DNA of 5,730 nucleotides from Holophagaceae bacterium UBA706 (GCA_002298155.1 DBME01000107.1:391-6120); one strand, 5' to 3'. Counted from the stretch's first letter, positions 1 to 5,598 are shown. Notes: generated by a model not told the origin, from the letters alone. Numbers and translations: made by a program.

Positions 1-457
1 ACCGGAACCCTGCCACGGGGGTGCCGGGCATGACCTCGCCCGGCCGGGGAAGGTCCTGGGGGTCCAGGGCGGCCACGTCCCGTTGGGGCGCCGGTTCCGG
101 CAGCGCCAGGAGCTTAGGGTCCAGGGTGTTGGTTCCCTCCTCATGCCCGCGGCCGCGCTCCTCCGGCTTTCCGTCCCTGTCGTCCGGGCGTGGAGCCGGC
201 GGCACCGTGGTGCCATCCGCCAGCTGCTCCAGGGCTACGGAAACCCGGCGGGACTCTCCGACGGCCCCCCGGGCGTCTTCGTTGGCCCCGAGGTTCACGC
301 TGCCGAGACCCGCCAGGACCAGGGTGAGCATCACTGCAGCCAGGCAGGCCGGCATCATCCGCCCTGGCCGGGCGACGTCCTGGCCGATGGGATTGATCCG
401 AAGCCCTGGGAAGGCCTCGTCTTCGGGGTCGTGAAAAATGGAAATGCGCTCGGCCAT
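1..457 (-). CDS. Partial single-pass membrane protein, N-terminal 152 residues, function unknown
   Basis: An open frame starts at the ATG at 457-455 and stays open to the left edge, so the C-terminus is missing. An in-frame TGA lies three codons upstream, which makes this ATG the first possible start; no strong Shine-Dalgarno precedes it. Residues 1-33 form a charged, probably cytoplasmic tail (MAERISIFHDPEDEAF at its start). About residues 34-56 form one hydrophobic segment (ACLAAVMLTLVLAGLG core). The rest is rich in Pro, Arg, Glu and Asp (for example VPPAPRPDDRDGKPEERGRG near residues 85-104) and looks like an extended linker on the far side of the membrane. This layout is common in cell-envelope proteins whose functional domain is C-terminal, such as peptidases or SPOR proteins, but no such domain is visible here. 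Family not recognised. It follows the PilZ gene by 67 bp on the same strand, so co-transcription is possible. Confidence 0.7.
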   Translation of the reverse strand, partial: MAERISIFHDPEDEAFPGLRINPIGQDVARPGRMMPACLAAVMLTLVLAGLGSVNLGANEDARGAVGESRRVSVALEQLADGTTVPPAPRPDDRDGKPEERGRGHEEGTNTLDPKLLALPEPAPQRDVAALDPQDLPRPGEVMPGTPVAGFR

Positions 458-524
458 GGGATGTCAGCTTACCGCCAAGCGCCCTTTTCCGGGTCCCCCG
501 GCCCAGGGCTTCGGATTTCCGTTT

Positions 525-875
525 CTACTTGACCCGGGCCATGACGTATTCAGATATCTCGCGCGTGCATTCCTCGGGCGTATCCATGAATTCCACGCCC
601 GCGCTGATCCAGGCGTCATGCGTTTCCTTTTCGCCCTCGTTCCAGGCCACGCGGCCCTTCAGGGAATACTTCTTCGTCCCCGAGTGGAAAAGGATCATGT
701 TGTCCAGCATCGGCTTGCTCTTGAGATACTTGGCCGAGGCCAGCGGCATCCTCAGACAGCAGCCCTGGGGGCCGATGTTCGATACCTGGATGTTGGAATA
801 GGTCTGCCCCCCCAGCCGGAACTCGGTGTTGTAGTCGCTGATGAGGGCGGTGCGAGCGGTGTTCCGCTTTTCCAT
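525..875 (-). CDS. PilZ domain-like protein, 116 aa
   Basis: This small, soluble protein has no signal peptide or membrane segment. PilZ domains bind cyclic di-GMP through an N-terminal RxxxR and a later D/NxSxxG motif. Here RNTAR (R4 and R8) supplies the first. NIGPQG at residues 33-38, followed by CCLRMP, supplies the second, with Gly in place of the usual Ser. The C-terminal half has the usual strand pattern GRVAW (residues 74-78), then AGVEFMDTPEE (residues 92-102), close to the 'GVxFxDxxxE' ending of PilZ domains. The length fits a stand-alone PilZ. The start is well supported: AGGAGG at 886-881 lies 5 nt upstream of the ATG. Such proteins act as c-di-GMP adaptors for motility, polysaccharide or other outputs; the target here is unknown. 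The gene lies between two envelope genes on the same strand, 120 bp after the FKBP gene, with a hairpin in that gap. Confidence 0.8.
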   Translation of the reverse strand: MEKRNTARTALISDYNTEFRLGGQTYSNIQVSNIGPQGCCLRMPLASAKYLKSKPMLDNMILFHSGTKKYSLKGRVAWNEGEKETHDAWISAGVEFMDTPEECTREISEYVMARVK

Positions 876-880
876 GAGAA

Positions 881-886
881 CCTCCT
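881..886 (-). promoter_or_regulatory. Strong Shine-Dalgarno for the PilZ gene
   Basis: The minus strand reads AGGAGG followed by TTCTC and the ATG at 875-873. The spacing is 5 nt. This fixes the start of the PilZ-type protein. Confidence 0.75.
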
Positions 887-960
887 GATTCCACGCCTAC
901 GCTAAACCTCGCAAATGGGGCACTTCCCCGGGTCCGACGCGGTGGAACAGGAGGTTAGAT

Positions 961-988
961 GACCGGGTTCAGCGCTTGTGACCCGGTC
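961..988. terminator. Hairpin after the FKBP gene, probable terminator
   Basis: GACCGGGT (961-968) and ACCCGGTC (981-988) form a perfect 8-bp stem, extended by one G-T pair, with a loop of about 10 nt. It lies 7 nt beyond the FKBP stop codon on the minus strand. No run of T follows on either strand, so it may work as a weak or Rho-assisted terminator or as a 3'-end stabiliser rather than a classic intrinsic terminator. Confidence 0.5.
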
Positions 989-995
989 CTGAAAA

Positions 996-1802
996 TCACT
1001 GCACGAAATCCAACAGCTCGATGTCGAAGACCAGCATTCCCGCGGGTTTGCCAGCTTCGCCGCGGTAGGCCATCTTCTGGGGCACCCAGAAACGGGCCTT
1101 GTCCCCCGGAACCATCCGCTGGATCCCCTCCGTCCAGCCCCGGATGACCTGGTCCAGGCGGAACTGGGCCGTCTGGGCCGTCTTCCAGGTGCTCTCGAAA
1201 AGCCGGCCATCGGAGGTCCAGCCGCTGTAGTGCACGAAAACCGTGCTGCGCTCTCCGGGCTTGCGGGTTCCCTTCCCCGCCTTCAGCATCCGCATGGCCA
1301 GCCCCGAAGGGAACAGGGTCGCGTCGTCCGCGGGCCCGGCCAGATCCGGCGGAGCCACGAAGGGCGAAGGCTCGAAGGCCAGGAGTTCCATCTCAACGAT
1401 GAGGCCTCCGGACGGACGATTGGGGGCGCCATTGAAGGCCAAGGCCGCGGGGAGCCAGACCCGCCGGCGTTCCCCCTGGGTCATGAGGCGGAGGGCTTCC
1501 CGCATGCCCGGCAGCAGGCGATCCATGGGGCGGGTGAAGGGCTTGTCCGCATGGGCCGTGGTATCCATGACCTTGCCGTCCTCGAGCCAGACGGTGAAGT
1601 CGATGGTCACCAGGGCGTCCGCCGCCGGATGGGCCGTGTCCACCCCCGGCTTGAGGGTCACGGAGGACAGACCGCTGGGGAACGGCTCCGCCTGGGCCGG
1701 GGGCCCGGCCAGATCCGCCGGGGCGAGGGTCGGCACCGGGAAACGGTCCGCCGCCACGAGCGGGGAGAGCAGCATGGGGATCAGGCACAGGCATGGACGC
1801 AT
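996..1802 (-). CDS. Exported tandem FKBP-type peptidyl-prolyl isomerase, 268 aa
   Basis: FKBP proteins catalyse cis-trans isomerisation of X-Pro bonds and act as folding helpers. The start at 1802 is chosen because AGAGGA lies 7 nt upstream and because it opens directly into a short Sec signal (MRPCLCLIPMLLSPLVAA, cleavage after about residue 18). The frame stays open further upstream, but that extension does not look like protein-coding sequence. Two FKBP-like domains follow, at about 41-143 and 164-266. Each is introduced by the same linker: AP(A/P)DLAGP at 27-34 and 150-157, then FPSGL at 41-45 and 164-168. By comparison with FKBP12, domain 2 keeps the pocket: Y192, F202, E203 (Asp in FKBP12), F214, V219, I220, W223, Y246 and F259. 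In domain 1 the matching positions are F69, M79, D80, L96, L97, M100, F123 and V136, so its catalysis is doubtful. The likely site is the periplasm. It is divergently transcribed from the flavin operon. Confidence 0.85.
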   Translation of the reverse strand: MRPCLCLIPMLLSPLVAADRFPVPTLAPADLAGPPAQAEPFPSGLSSVTLKPGVDTAHPAADALVTIDFTVWLEDGKVMDTTAHADKPFTRPMDRLLPGMREALRLMTQGERRRVWLPAALAFNGAPNRPSGGLIVEMELLAFEPSPFVAPPDLAGPADDATLFPSGLAMRMLKAGKGTRKPGERSTVFVHYSGWTSDGRLFESTWKTAQTAQFRLDQVIRGWTEGIQRMVPGDKARFWVPQKMAYRGEAGKPAGMLVFDIELLDFVQ

Positions 1803-1844
1803 GATTCCATCCTCTCTTGAAGGGCTGCACCGGGGAAGGAAGGG

Positions 1845-1858
1845 TTGACCCAGATCAC
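1845..1858. promoter_or_regulatory. FNR/CRP-family-like operator
   Basis: TTGAC-CCAG-ATCAC resembles the FNR-type consensus TTGAT-N4-ATCAA at 8 of 10 specified bases. Its centre is at 1851.5. If CATAAT at 1881-1886 is the -10 element of apbE, the transcription start is near 1893 and the site sits at -41.5, the classic class II activator position. It also lies about 50 bp upstream of the FKBP start codon, so it could affect both directions. The match is by eye; a chance occurrence is possible. Confidence 0.4.
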
Positions 1859-1869
1859 GTGGGTTGGGG

Positions 1870-1897
1870 TTGACATCATTCATAATCCATTGAGAAT
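1870..1897 (+). promoter_or_regulatory. Candidate promoter(s) of the apbE operon
   Basis: Two readings are possible. A perfect -35 TTGACA (1870-1875) is followed after 16 nt by GAGAAT (1892-1897), a 4/6 match to the -10; its start point would be about 1904, almost on the ATG at 1905. Alternatively CATAAT (1881-1886, 5/6 match) is the -10 of an activator-dependent promoter lacking a -35, served by the FNR-like site upstream, with a start near 1893. Both starts fall in or next to the Fur-like box. Confidence 0.45.
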
Positions 1898-1905
1898 GAG
1901 TCTCA
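1891..1905. promoter_or_regulatory. Fur box-like operator
   Basis: TGAGAATGAGTCTCA matches the 7-1-7 Fur consensus TGATAATnATTATCA at 12 of 15 positions when the centre is taken as G. It is itself an inverted repeat with 6 of 7 paired positions. It overlaps the predicted transcription start and the apbE initiation codon, so bound iron-loaded Fur should block initiation. Flanking AT-rich hexamer-like sequence (1876-1890) may extend the binding region. Confidence 0.6.
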
Positions 1906-2867
1906 TGTCGTTAACGCGTTCCTTCCTGTTCCTGGCCGTCGCGGCGAGCCTCCTGGGCGCACCCGCGCAGGAGCGGAGCCTCGACCGGGAAGTCCTGGCC
2001 ATGGGCACCCGCCTGGCGATCCACCTGAAAGGTCCCTCCCCTGCCCTCCTCCAGGACGCCTCGGAAGGGATCCTGGCGGAGATCGCCCGCATCGAAGCGG
2101 CCTGCTCCACCTGGCGCGAGGATTCGGCCTGGAGCCGGGTCAACGCCGCCCACGGAATGGCGATGCCCCTGGCGCCGGAATGGCTCGATCTCCTGGACCA
2201 GGCCAAGGCCTGGAACCGGCGCACGGGAGGCGCCTTCGATCCCGTGCTCATGGCGCTTCTGCGCGCCTGGGGCACCCGCACGGGCGGCACGATCCCCGGG
2301 CCCGAAGCCCTGCGGGAAGCGCACCGCGCCTCGGGCTGCGGCCTCCTGGCGGTGGATCGTGAAGCGGGCACGGTCCGCCTCGCGGATCCCGATGCGGGTC
2401 TCGAGGAGGGCGGGTTCCTGAAGGGCTACGCCCTGGACGCCGCGCGCCGGGTGGCCCTGGCCCGGGGCGTACGCGCGGGGTGTCTTGATTTCGGCGGCCA
2501 GATCCTGGCCTGGGGCCGCACCTGGGCCACGGCCGTGGCGGGTGCGGATGACCGCAGCACCCCGCGCCTCCGGCTGGGTCTGCCCTCCTCCCGTTCCCTG
2601 GCCTCCAGCGGCTGCTCCGAGCATGGCCGCCATATCGTCGACCCGCGGTCCGGGGAACGTTGTCCCGACTGGGGCACCGTGACCGTGGTGGCCAACTCGG
2701 GCCTGGAGGCGGACATCCTCTCCACGGCCCTCTACGTGCTCGGCCCCCGGGATGGCCTGGCCTGGGCTCGCCGCACCGGAACGGCGGCCGCGTTCCTGCC
2801 CCATGGAGGCAAGGTCCTGGCGACCCCCGCCTTCCAGGCCCTCCGGCCCGTGGAGGTGAAGCCATGA
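1905..2867 (+). CDS. apbE: FAD:protein FMN transferase (ApbE family), exported, 320 aa
   Basis: ApbE enzymes cleave FAD and transfer FMN to a Thr or Ser of FMN_bind-domain proteins, using Mg2+, outside the cytoplasm. The ATG at 1905 is chosen because it opens a Sec signal (MSLTRSFLFLAVAASLLGAPA, cleavage after about residue 21, no lipobox Cys). An ATG at 1896 is also in frame, and neither has a good Shine-Dalgarno. Family motifs appear in order: MGT (33-35), SAWSRVN (74-80), TGGAFDP (107-113), AWG (121-123), GGFLKGYALD (169-178), FGG (196-198), SSG (234-236), HIVDPRSG (243-250) and EADILSTAL (268-276), with D270 and T274 as expected metal ligands. The length is close to normal and the enzyme looks intact. 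The gene overlaps the next by ATGA, and the next gene encodes an FMN_bind protein, its probable substrate. A Fur-like box at the start suggests iron control. Confidence 0.93.
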   Translation: MSLTRSFLFLAVAASLLGAPAQERSLDREVLAMGTRLAIHLKGPSPALLQDASEGILAEIARIEAACSTWREDSAWSRVNAAHGMAMPLAPEWLDLLDQAKAWNRRTGGAFDPVLMALLRAWGTRTGGTIPGPEALREAHRASGCGLLAVDREAGTVRLADPDAGLEEGGFLKGYALDAARRVALARGVRAGCLDFGGQILAWGRTWATAVAGADDRSTPRLRLGLPSSRSLASSGCSEHGRHIVDPRSGERCPDWGTVTVVANSGLEADILSTALYVLGPRDGLAWARRTGTAAAFLPHGGKVLATPAFQALRPVEVKP

Positions 2868-3382
2868 AGCGCTTCCTGCTGCCCATCCTCTGCGCCCTGC
2901 CCCTGGCGGCCGCCCTGCCCTCCCAGGACGAAGCCCTCGCCCTGGCCTTCCCCGGCGCGGCCCTCACCCGCCGCGAGCACACCCTCACCCCCGACCAGGC
3001 CACACGGGTGAAGACCCTGTCCGGCCGGGAGCTGTCCGGAACCTGGTTCGTGGCCTTCGAGGCGCGGCGCGGCGGCAAATTGGAAGGAGTCGCCTTCTTC
3101 GACACGCACCGGGTGCGCACCCAGCCGGAGACCGCGATGGTGGCCGTGGGACCCGATGGACGGATCCTGCGGGTGGAGGTGGTGGCCTTCAAGGAGCCCC
3201 AGGAGTACATGGCCCGGGGCGCCTGGATCCGCCAGATGGACCACCGCGCCCTGGACAACGACCTGGCCGTGGGCCACGCCATCAAACCCCTGGGCGGGGC
3301 CACCCTCACCGCCACCGCCCTCACGGACGCCGCCCGCAGGGGCATCGCCCTCTTCCAGGTCCTCTACGGAGGGGCGAAGTGA
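2864..3382 (+). CDS. Exported FMN-binding domain protein, 172 aa
   Basis: The start is the ATG that overlaps the apbE stop (ATGA), so translation is probably coupled. Residues 1-18 form a Sec signal (MKRFLLPILCALPLAAAL). The mature part has a single FMN_bind-like domain (about residues 55-168): GVAFFDTHRVRTQPET (75-90), VGPDGRILRVEVVAFKEPQE (95-114) and the end motif PLGGATLTATAL (142-153). In NqrC, RnfG and other FMN_bind proteins the SGAT-type motif carries FMN as a phosphoester on Thr; here T147 (codon 3302-3304) is the equivalent. The usual Asp and Ser before GAT are replaced by Lys and Gly. The role is inferred to be a periplasmic one-domain electron carrier or reductase subunit, flavinylated by the ApbE next door and reduced by the downstream membrane protein. 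It has no CxxCH haem motif and no second catalytic domain, so the terminal acceptor is unknown. Confidence 0.85.
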   Translation: MKRFLLPILCALPLAAALPSQDEALALAFPGAALTRREHTLTPDQATRVKTLSGRELSGTWFVAFEARRGGKLEGVAFFDTHRVRTQPETAMVAVGPDGRILRVEVVAFKEPQEYMARGAWIRQMDHRALDNDLAVGHAIKPLGGATLTATALTDAARRGIALFQVLYGGAK

Positions 3383-3801
3383 GCACCCTGGAACGGTGGA
3401 GCCTGCATCTCTCGGCCCTGGTCATGGGGCTGTCGGGGCTGCTGTACGGCTGGCTGAAATACTTCCACCAGCGCATGGGTGACTTCGGGCCCGAGCCCTA
3501 TGCGCTGCAGGGACTCGCGCAGCACCTGCATGTGCTGGCGGGGCCGCTGCTGGTCTTCACCCTGGGGATGCTGGTGCGGGGGCACGTGCTGCCCGCGGTG
3601 AGGGCGGGTGGGCGGAAAGGGCGCGCCACCGGGTTGTGCCTGGCGGGGATCCTGGCGCCGATGATCCTGGCGGGGTACGGCATGCAGGTGTGCGTGGATC
3701 CGTCCTGGCGGAAGGCGTTCGCGTGGGTGCACGGGCCTTCGGCGCTGCTCTTTCTGCTGTTCTACGGCGTGCATCTCTTCCGGCCGCGAGCCTACACCTG
3801 A
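3379..3801 (+). CDS. Four-helix membrane protein, cytochrome b561-like candidate, 140 aa
   Basis: The gene starts with GTG overlapping the previous stop (GTGA). GGAGG at 3368-3372 lies 6 nt upstream, so the start is firm. Four hydrophobic segments are visible at about residues 8-27, 48-70, 84-103 and 113-133. The loop between helices 2 and 3 (R75, R79, K80, R82) and the C-terminus are basic, giving both ends in the cytoplasm. Histidines sit near the membrane faces: H49, H51 and H118 outside; H10, H69 and H132 inside. H118 and H132 are 14 residues apart on helix 4, a spacing used for two haems in b-type cytochromes. This pattern resembles small cytochrome b561/DUF4405-type proteins, and the operon partners make a role as quinol-oxidising haem anchor attractive. 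Haem binding is inference: no family was firmly recognised, and a plain membrane anchor remains possible. Confidence 0.75.
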   Translation: MSTLERWSLHLSALVMGLSGLLYGWLKYFHQRMGDFGPEPYALQGLAQHLHVLAGPLLVFTLGMLVRGHVLPAVRAGGRKGRATGLCLAGILAPMILAGYGMQVCVDPSWRKAFAWVHGPSALLFLLFYGVHLFRPRAYT

Positions 3802-3802
3802 T

Positions 3803-3834
3803 TCCCGGGCATGGCACCCGTTCGGGGGCCGGGA
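3803..3834. terminator. Bidirectional hairpin between convergent genes
   Basis: TCCCGG (3803-3808) pairs with CCGGGA (3829-3834), and inside it CCC-GTTC-GGG (3817-3826) forms a second short stem. The structure lies immediately after the stop of the membrane-protein gene and 11 nt before the 3' end of the chemoreceptor gene on the other strand. It can serve both transcripts. There is no clear T run. Confidence 0.5.
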
Positions 3835-3844
3835 TCGTAAGTCG

Positions 3845-5359
3845 CTAACGTCGTTTCAACTGGCTCAAATCCAGGCGAGAGAGGATTGCGATCACGTCGC
3901 GCGACGTCACGGTGAAATCCTTGGCCAGCAATGCCGTAGCCTGTTCACGGCGCCCAGCATGATGGTGGGTGAGGATCTCCCCGGCCAACCGGTGGAAATC
4001 CTTGTGCCTGGATTTCAAGGACGGGAACTCGGGGTGGTGCCCGCAGGATTTTGCTCCTGGTCCGTACACCCACTTTCCGAGCGCGCACTTGTCATCACAC
4101 CCGACGATCGCCGGGTCCAGTTTCTCCTTGCTTTCCCCCTGGAGAACCTTCTTCAGGCGCCCCGTCCAAGCCTGGTGCGCCGCAACGGCTCCATCCACAT
4201 CCAGGTTCTCATCATCTGACTGGATGCTGAAGGCGGAAGCCTCCGTGGCCAGCGCGTCGGAAACCTTGGCCATGGCTTCAAGGCTGCGCCCGGTTTCTTG
4301 AATGGAAGCCGCTAGTTCAACAGCCCCAGCCGCGTTCTGCTCGCTGGTGGTTCGAATGGCCTCCGTACGTTGCGTGATTTCATTGCTGGCACGGGCCTGC
4401 TCACGGGTCGCGGCTTCGATTTCCTCAACCTGCCGGGCCAGCGTAGAGACCTCCTCCAGGATCCGCTCGAGGGAAGAGGACGTCCCCGCTACCTTCTCGA
4501 CCCCGGTGCTGACGATCTCATGGGTTTCGGCGATCAGGCCTTCGATCTCCCGCGCCGCGGTGGCGCTGCGTTCGGCCAACTTACGCACTTCCTCGGCGAC
4601 CACGGCGAACCCCTTGCCCAAGTTCCCCGCCTTTGCGGCCTCGATGGCCGCGTTCAGGCTCAGAAGGTTCGTCTGCCTGGCAATTTCCTGGATCACCCGA
4701 ACAGCCGATACGATCCGCGCCGTGGCCAATTGGATCCCTTCCATCGCCTTGGCCGTTTCCCGGCCGAAACCCGCGCCTTCCTGGGCCTCGGCCCTGGCGG
4801 AGGCAGCCTTCGCGAGCGCGGTCTCCACCGTGGCTGCCACCTGACTGATGGAAGCTGAAAGCTCGTGGATGGCCGCAGAAACCTGTTCGGTCGCCTCTCT
4901 CTGCACCTCGCTACCACGAGCCACCAGATCGGTGGCTTTATGGGTTTCCTCGGTGCCTGCGACCAGTTGGGCCGAAAGCGTGGCCACTTTGGCCGCCGAG
5001 TTCTGGACCAGGCGGAAAGACGTGTCGACATGCGCCTGATAGGCGCCAATCGTCTCGGCAAGATCCTCCATTTCACCAGGTCCCGCGGCCTGTGACCGGG
5101 CAGTTCCCCGTCTGAGGGGTTCGGAAAGCGCCGCAAGGGTCCTTCTCCGATTGGCGACAAACAACCGCGCGAGCGCAACCGAAAGGATCCACGCGAGGGT
5201 AGCGAGGACCAGGACCAACAGGAGGAATGGGCCTTCCAGGTTGCGCCACCAACCATAGCCAAGGATCAGCGTGGCCAGCAGGCCGGGTGCCTGAACGAGC
5301 AGGAACATTTGTCCAAGGGTGAAACCGCCGGCACGTCCCATTTTGGTTTCGGGGCTCAT
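3845..5359 (-). CDS. Methyl-accepting chemotaxis protein with C-terminal CZB zinc-binding domain, 504 aa
   Basis: This is a chemoreceptor that would signal to the CheW-CheA complex. TGAGGA (5371-5366) lies 6 nt before the ATG. Two membrane helices (about residues 14-37 and 43-68) are joined by only a few residues, so there is no periplasmic ligand-binding domain. A weak HAMP-like stretch follows (about 65-115). Next comes a long coiled coil with the conserved hairpin tip (QTNLLSLNAAIEAAKAG at 229-245, GFAVVAEEVRKLAERS at 250-265). Residues 391-504 form a CZB domain with the expected zinc ligands: H395 (HQAW), C425 (CALGKW), H452 and H456 (HKDFH). CZB domains in other receptors sense zinc or oxidants such as HOCl. 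Two further Cys (C421, C439) and H441-H442 sit beside the site. The protein ends in LKRR with no methyltransferase-tethering pentapeptide. The gene is convergent with the flavin operon and probably monocistronic. Confidence 0.95.
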   Translation of the reverse strand: MSPETKMGRAGGFTLGQMFLLVQAPGLLATLILGYGWWRNLEGPFLLLVLVLATLAWILSVALARLFVANRRRTLAALSEPLRRGTARSQAAGPGEMEDLAETIGAYQAHVDTSFRLVQNSAAKVATLSAQLVAGTEETHKATDLVARGSEVQREATEQVSAAIHELSASISQVAATVETALAKAASARAEAQEGAGFGRETAKAMEGIQLATARIVSAVRVIQEIARQTNLLSLNAAIEAAKAGNLGKGFAVVAEEVRKLAERSATAAREIEGLIAETHEIVSTGVEKVAGTSSSLERILEEVSTLARQVEEIEAATREQARASNEITQRTEAIRTTSEQNAAGAVELAASIQETGRSLEAMAKVSDALATEASAFSIQSDDENLDVDGAVAAHQAWTGRLKKVLQGESKEKLDPAIVGCDDKCALGKWVYGPGAKSCGHHPEFPSLKSRHKDFHRLAGEILTHHHAGRREQATALLAKDFTVTSRDVIAILSRLDLSQLKRR

Positions 5360-5375
5360 CGGATTTCCTCATCGT

Positions 5376-5393
5376 TGCCAACCTACGTTGGCA
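5376..5393 (-). promoter_or_regulatory. Leader hairpin upstream of the chemoreceptor gene
   Basis: TGCCAAC-CTAC-GTTGGCA is a perfect 7-bp inverted repeat with a 4-nt loop. It lies 4 nt upstream of the Shine-Dalgarno sequence of the chemoreceptor gene. In the transcript it would form a hairpin just before the ribosome site; as DNA it could instead be a repressor operator. Which of these applies cannot be told from sequence. Confidence 0.45.
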
Positions 5394-5434
5394 TTTATGA
5401 TTCCTACGGCGAAACGCGCCACGCTATTCGGATA

Positions 5435-5443
5435 AATATATCA
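5435..5443 (-). promoter_or_regulatory. Candidate extended -10 promoter of the chemoreceptor gene
   Basis: The minus strand reads TGATATATT, an extended -10 (TGn plus TATATT, 5/6 match to TATAAT). The -35 is weak: TCGATT, 18 nt upstream, a 3/6 match. Transcription would start near 5428, giving a leader of about 70 nt that includes the hairpin at 5376-5393. No convincing flagellar sigma-28 promoter was seen. Confidence 0.35.
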
Positions 5444-5598
5444 GGAATGCCGAGCCCGAATCGAAAGTGCCCATGTGGGTTTGCAGTTCAACTCAGAAAA
5501 TGTTGGCGATGGAGGGTGTTAGCTATCTACTTTGCCGTGCGCGCCCCTACCAGTCGTGCGTTTACGCCGAAGGAAGCCCAGATTTTATCTTTCTCAGC

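Larger units (their letters stand above)
5360..5598. other. Non-coding region upstream of the chemoreceptor gene
   Basis: This stretch is visibly more AT-rich than the rest of the window, and no open frame in it looks like a real protein. Apart from the leader hairpin, the ribosome site and the candidate promoter listed separately, nothing was recognised. Confidence 0.6.

Noticed and set aside
489..501. CCGGG-GGA-CCCGG hairpin after the PilZ gene as a terminator
   Set aside because: The 5-bp stem is short, has a 3-nt loop and no T run; in GC-rich DNA this is easily chance.
1843..1875. Direct repeat GGTTGAC (1843-1849 and 1868-1874) as a two-site operator
   Set aside because: Each copy is already accounted for by the FNR-like site and the -35 element, and 7 bp repeated once is weak evidence.
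1803..1883. N-terminal extension of the FKBP frame to an ATG at 1883
   Set aside because: The extra 27 residues would precede a good signal peptide and lie over the regulatory sites; the ATG at 1802 has a proper ribosome site.
1911..2804. Long open frames on the minus strand opposite apbE and its neighbour
   Set aside because: These are mirror frames produced by high GC; apbE shows the full set of family motifs in the plus frame.
4302..4858. Open frames on the plus strand opposite the chemoreceptor gene
   Set aside because: They are shadows of the chemoreceptor coding frame, with no ribosome site or recognisable domain.
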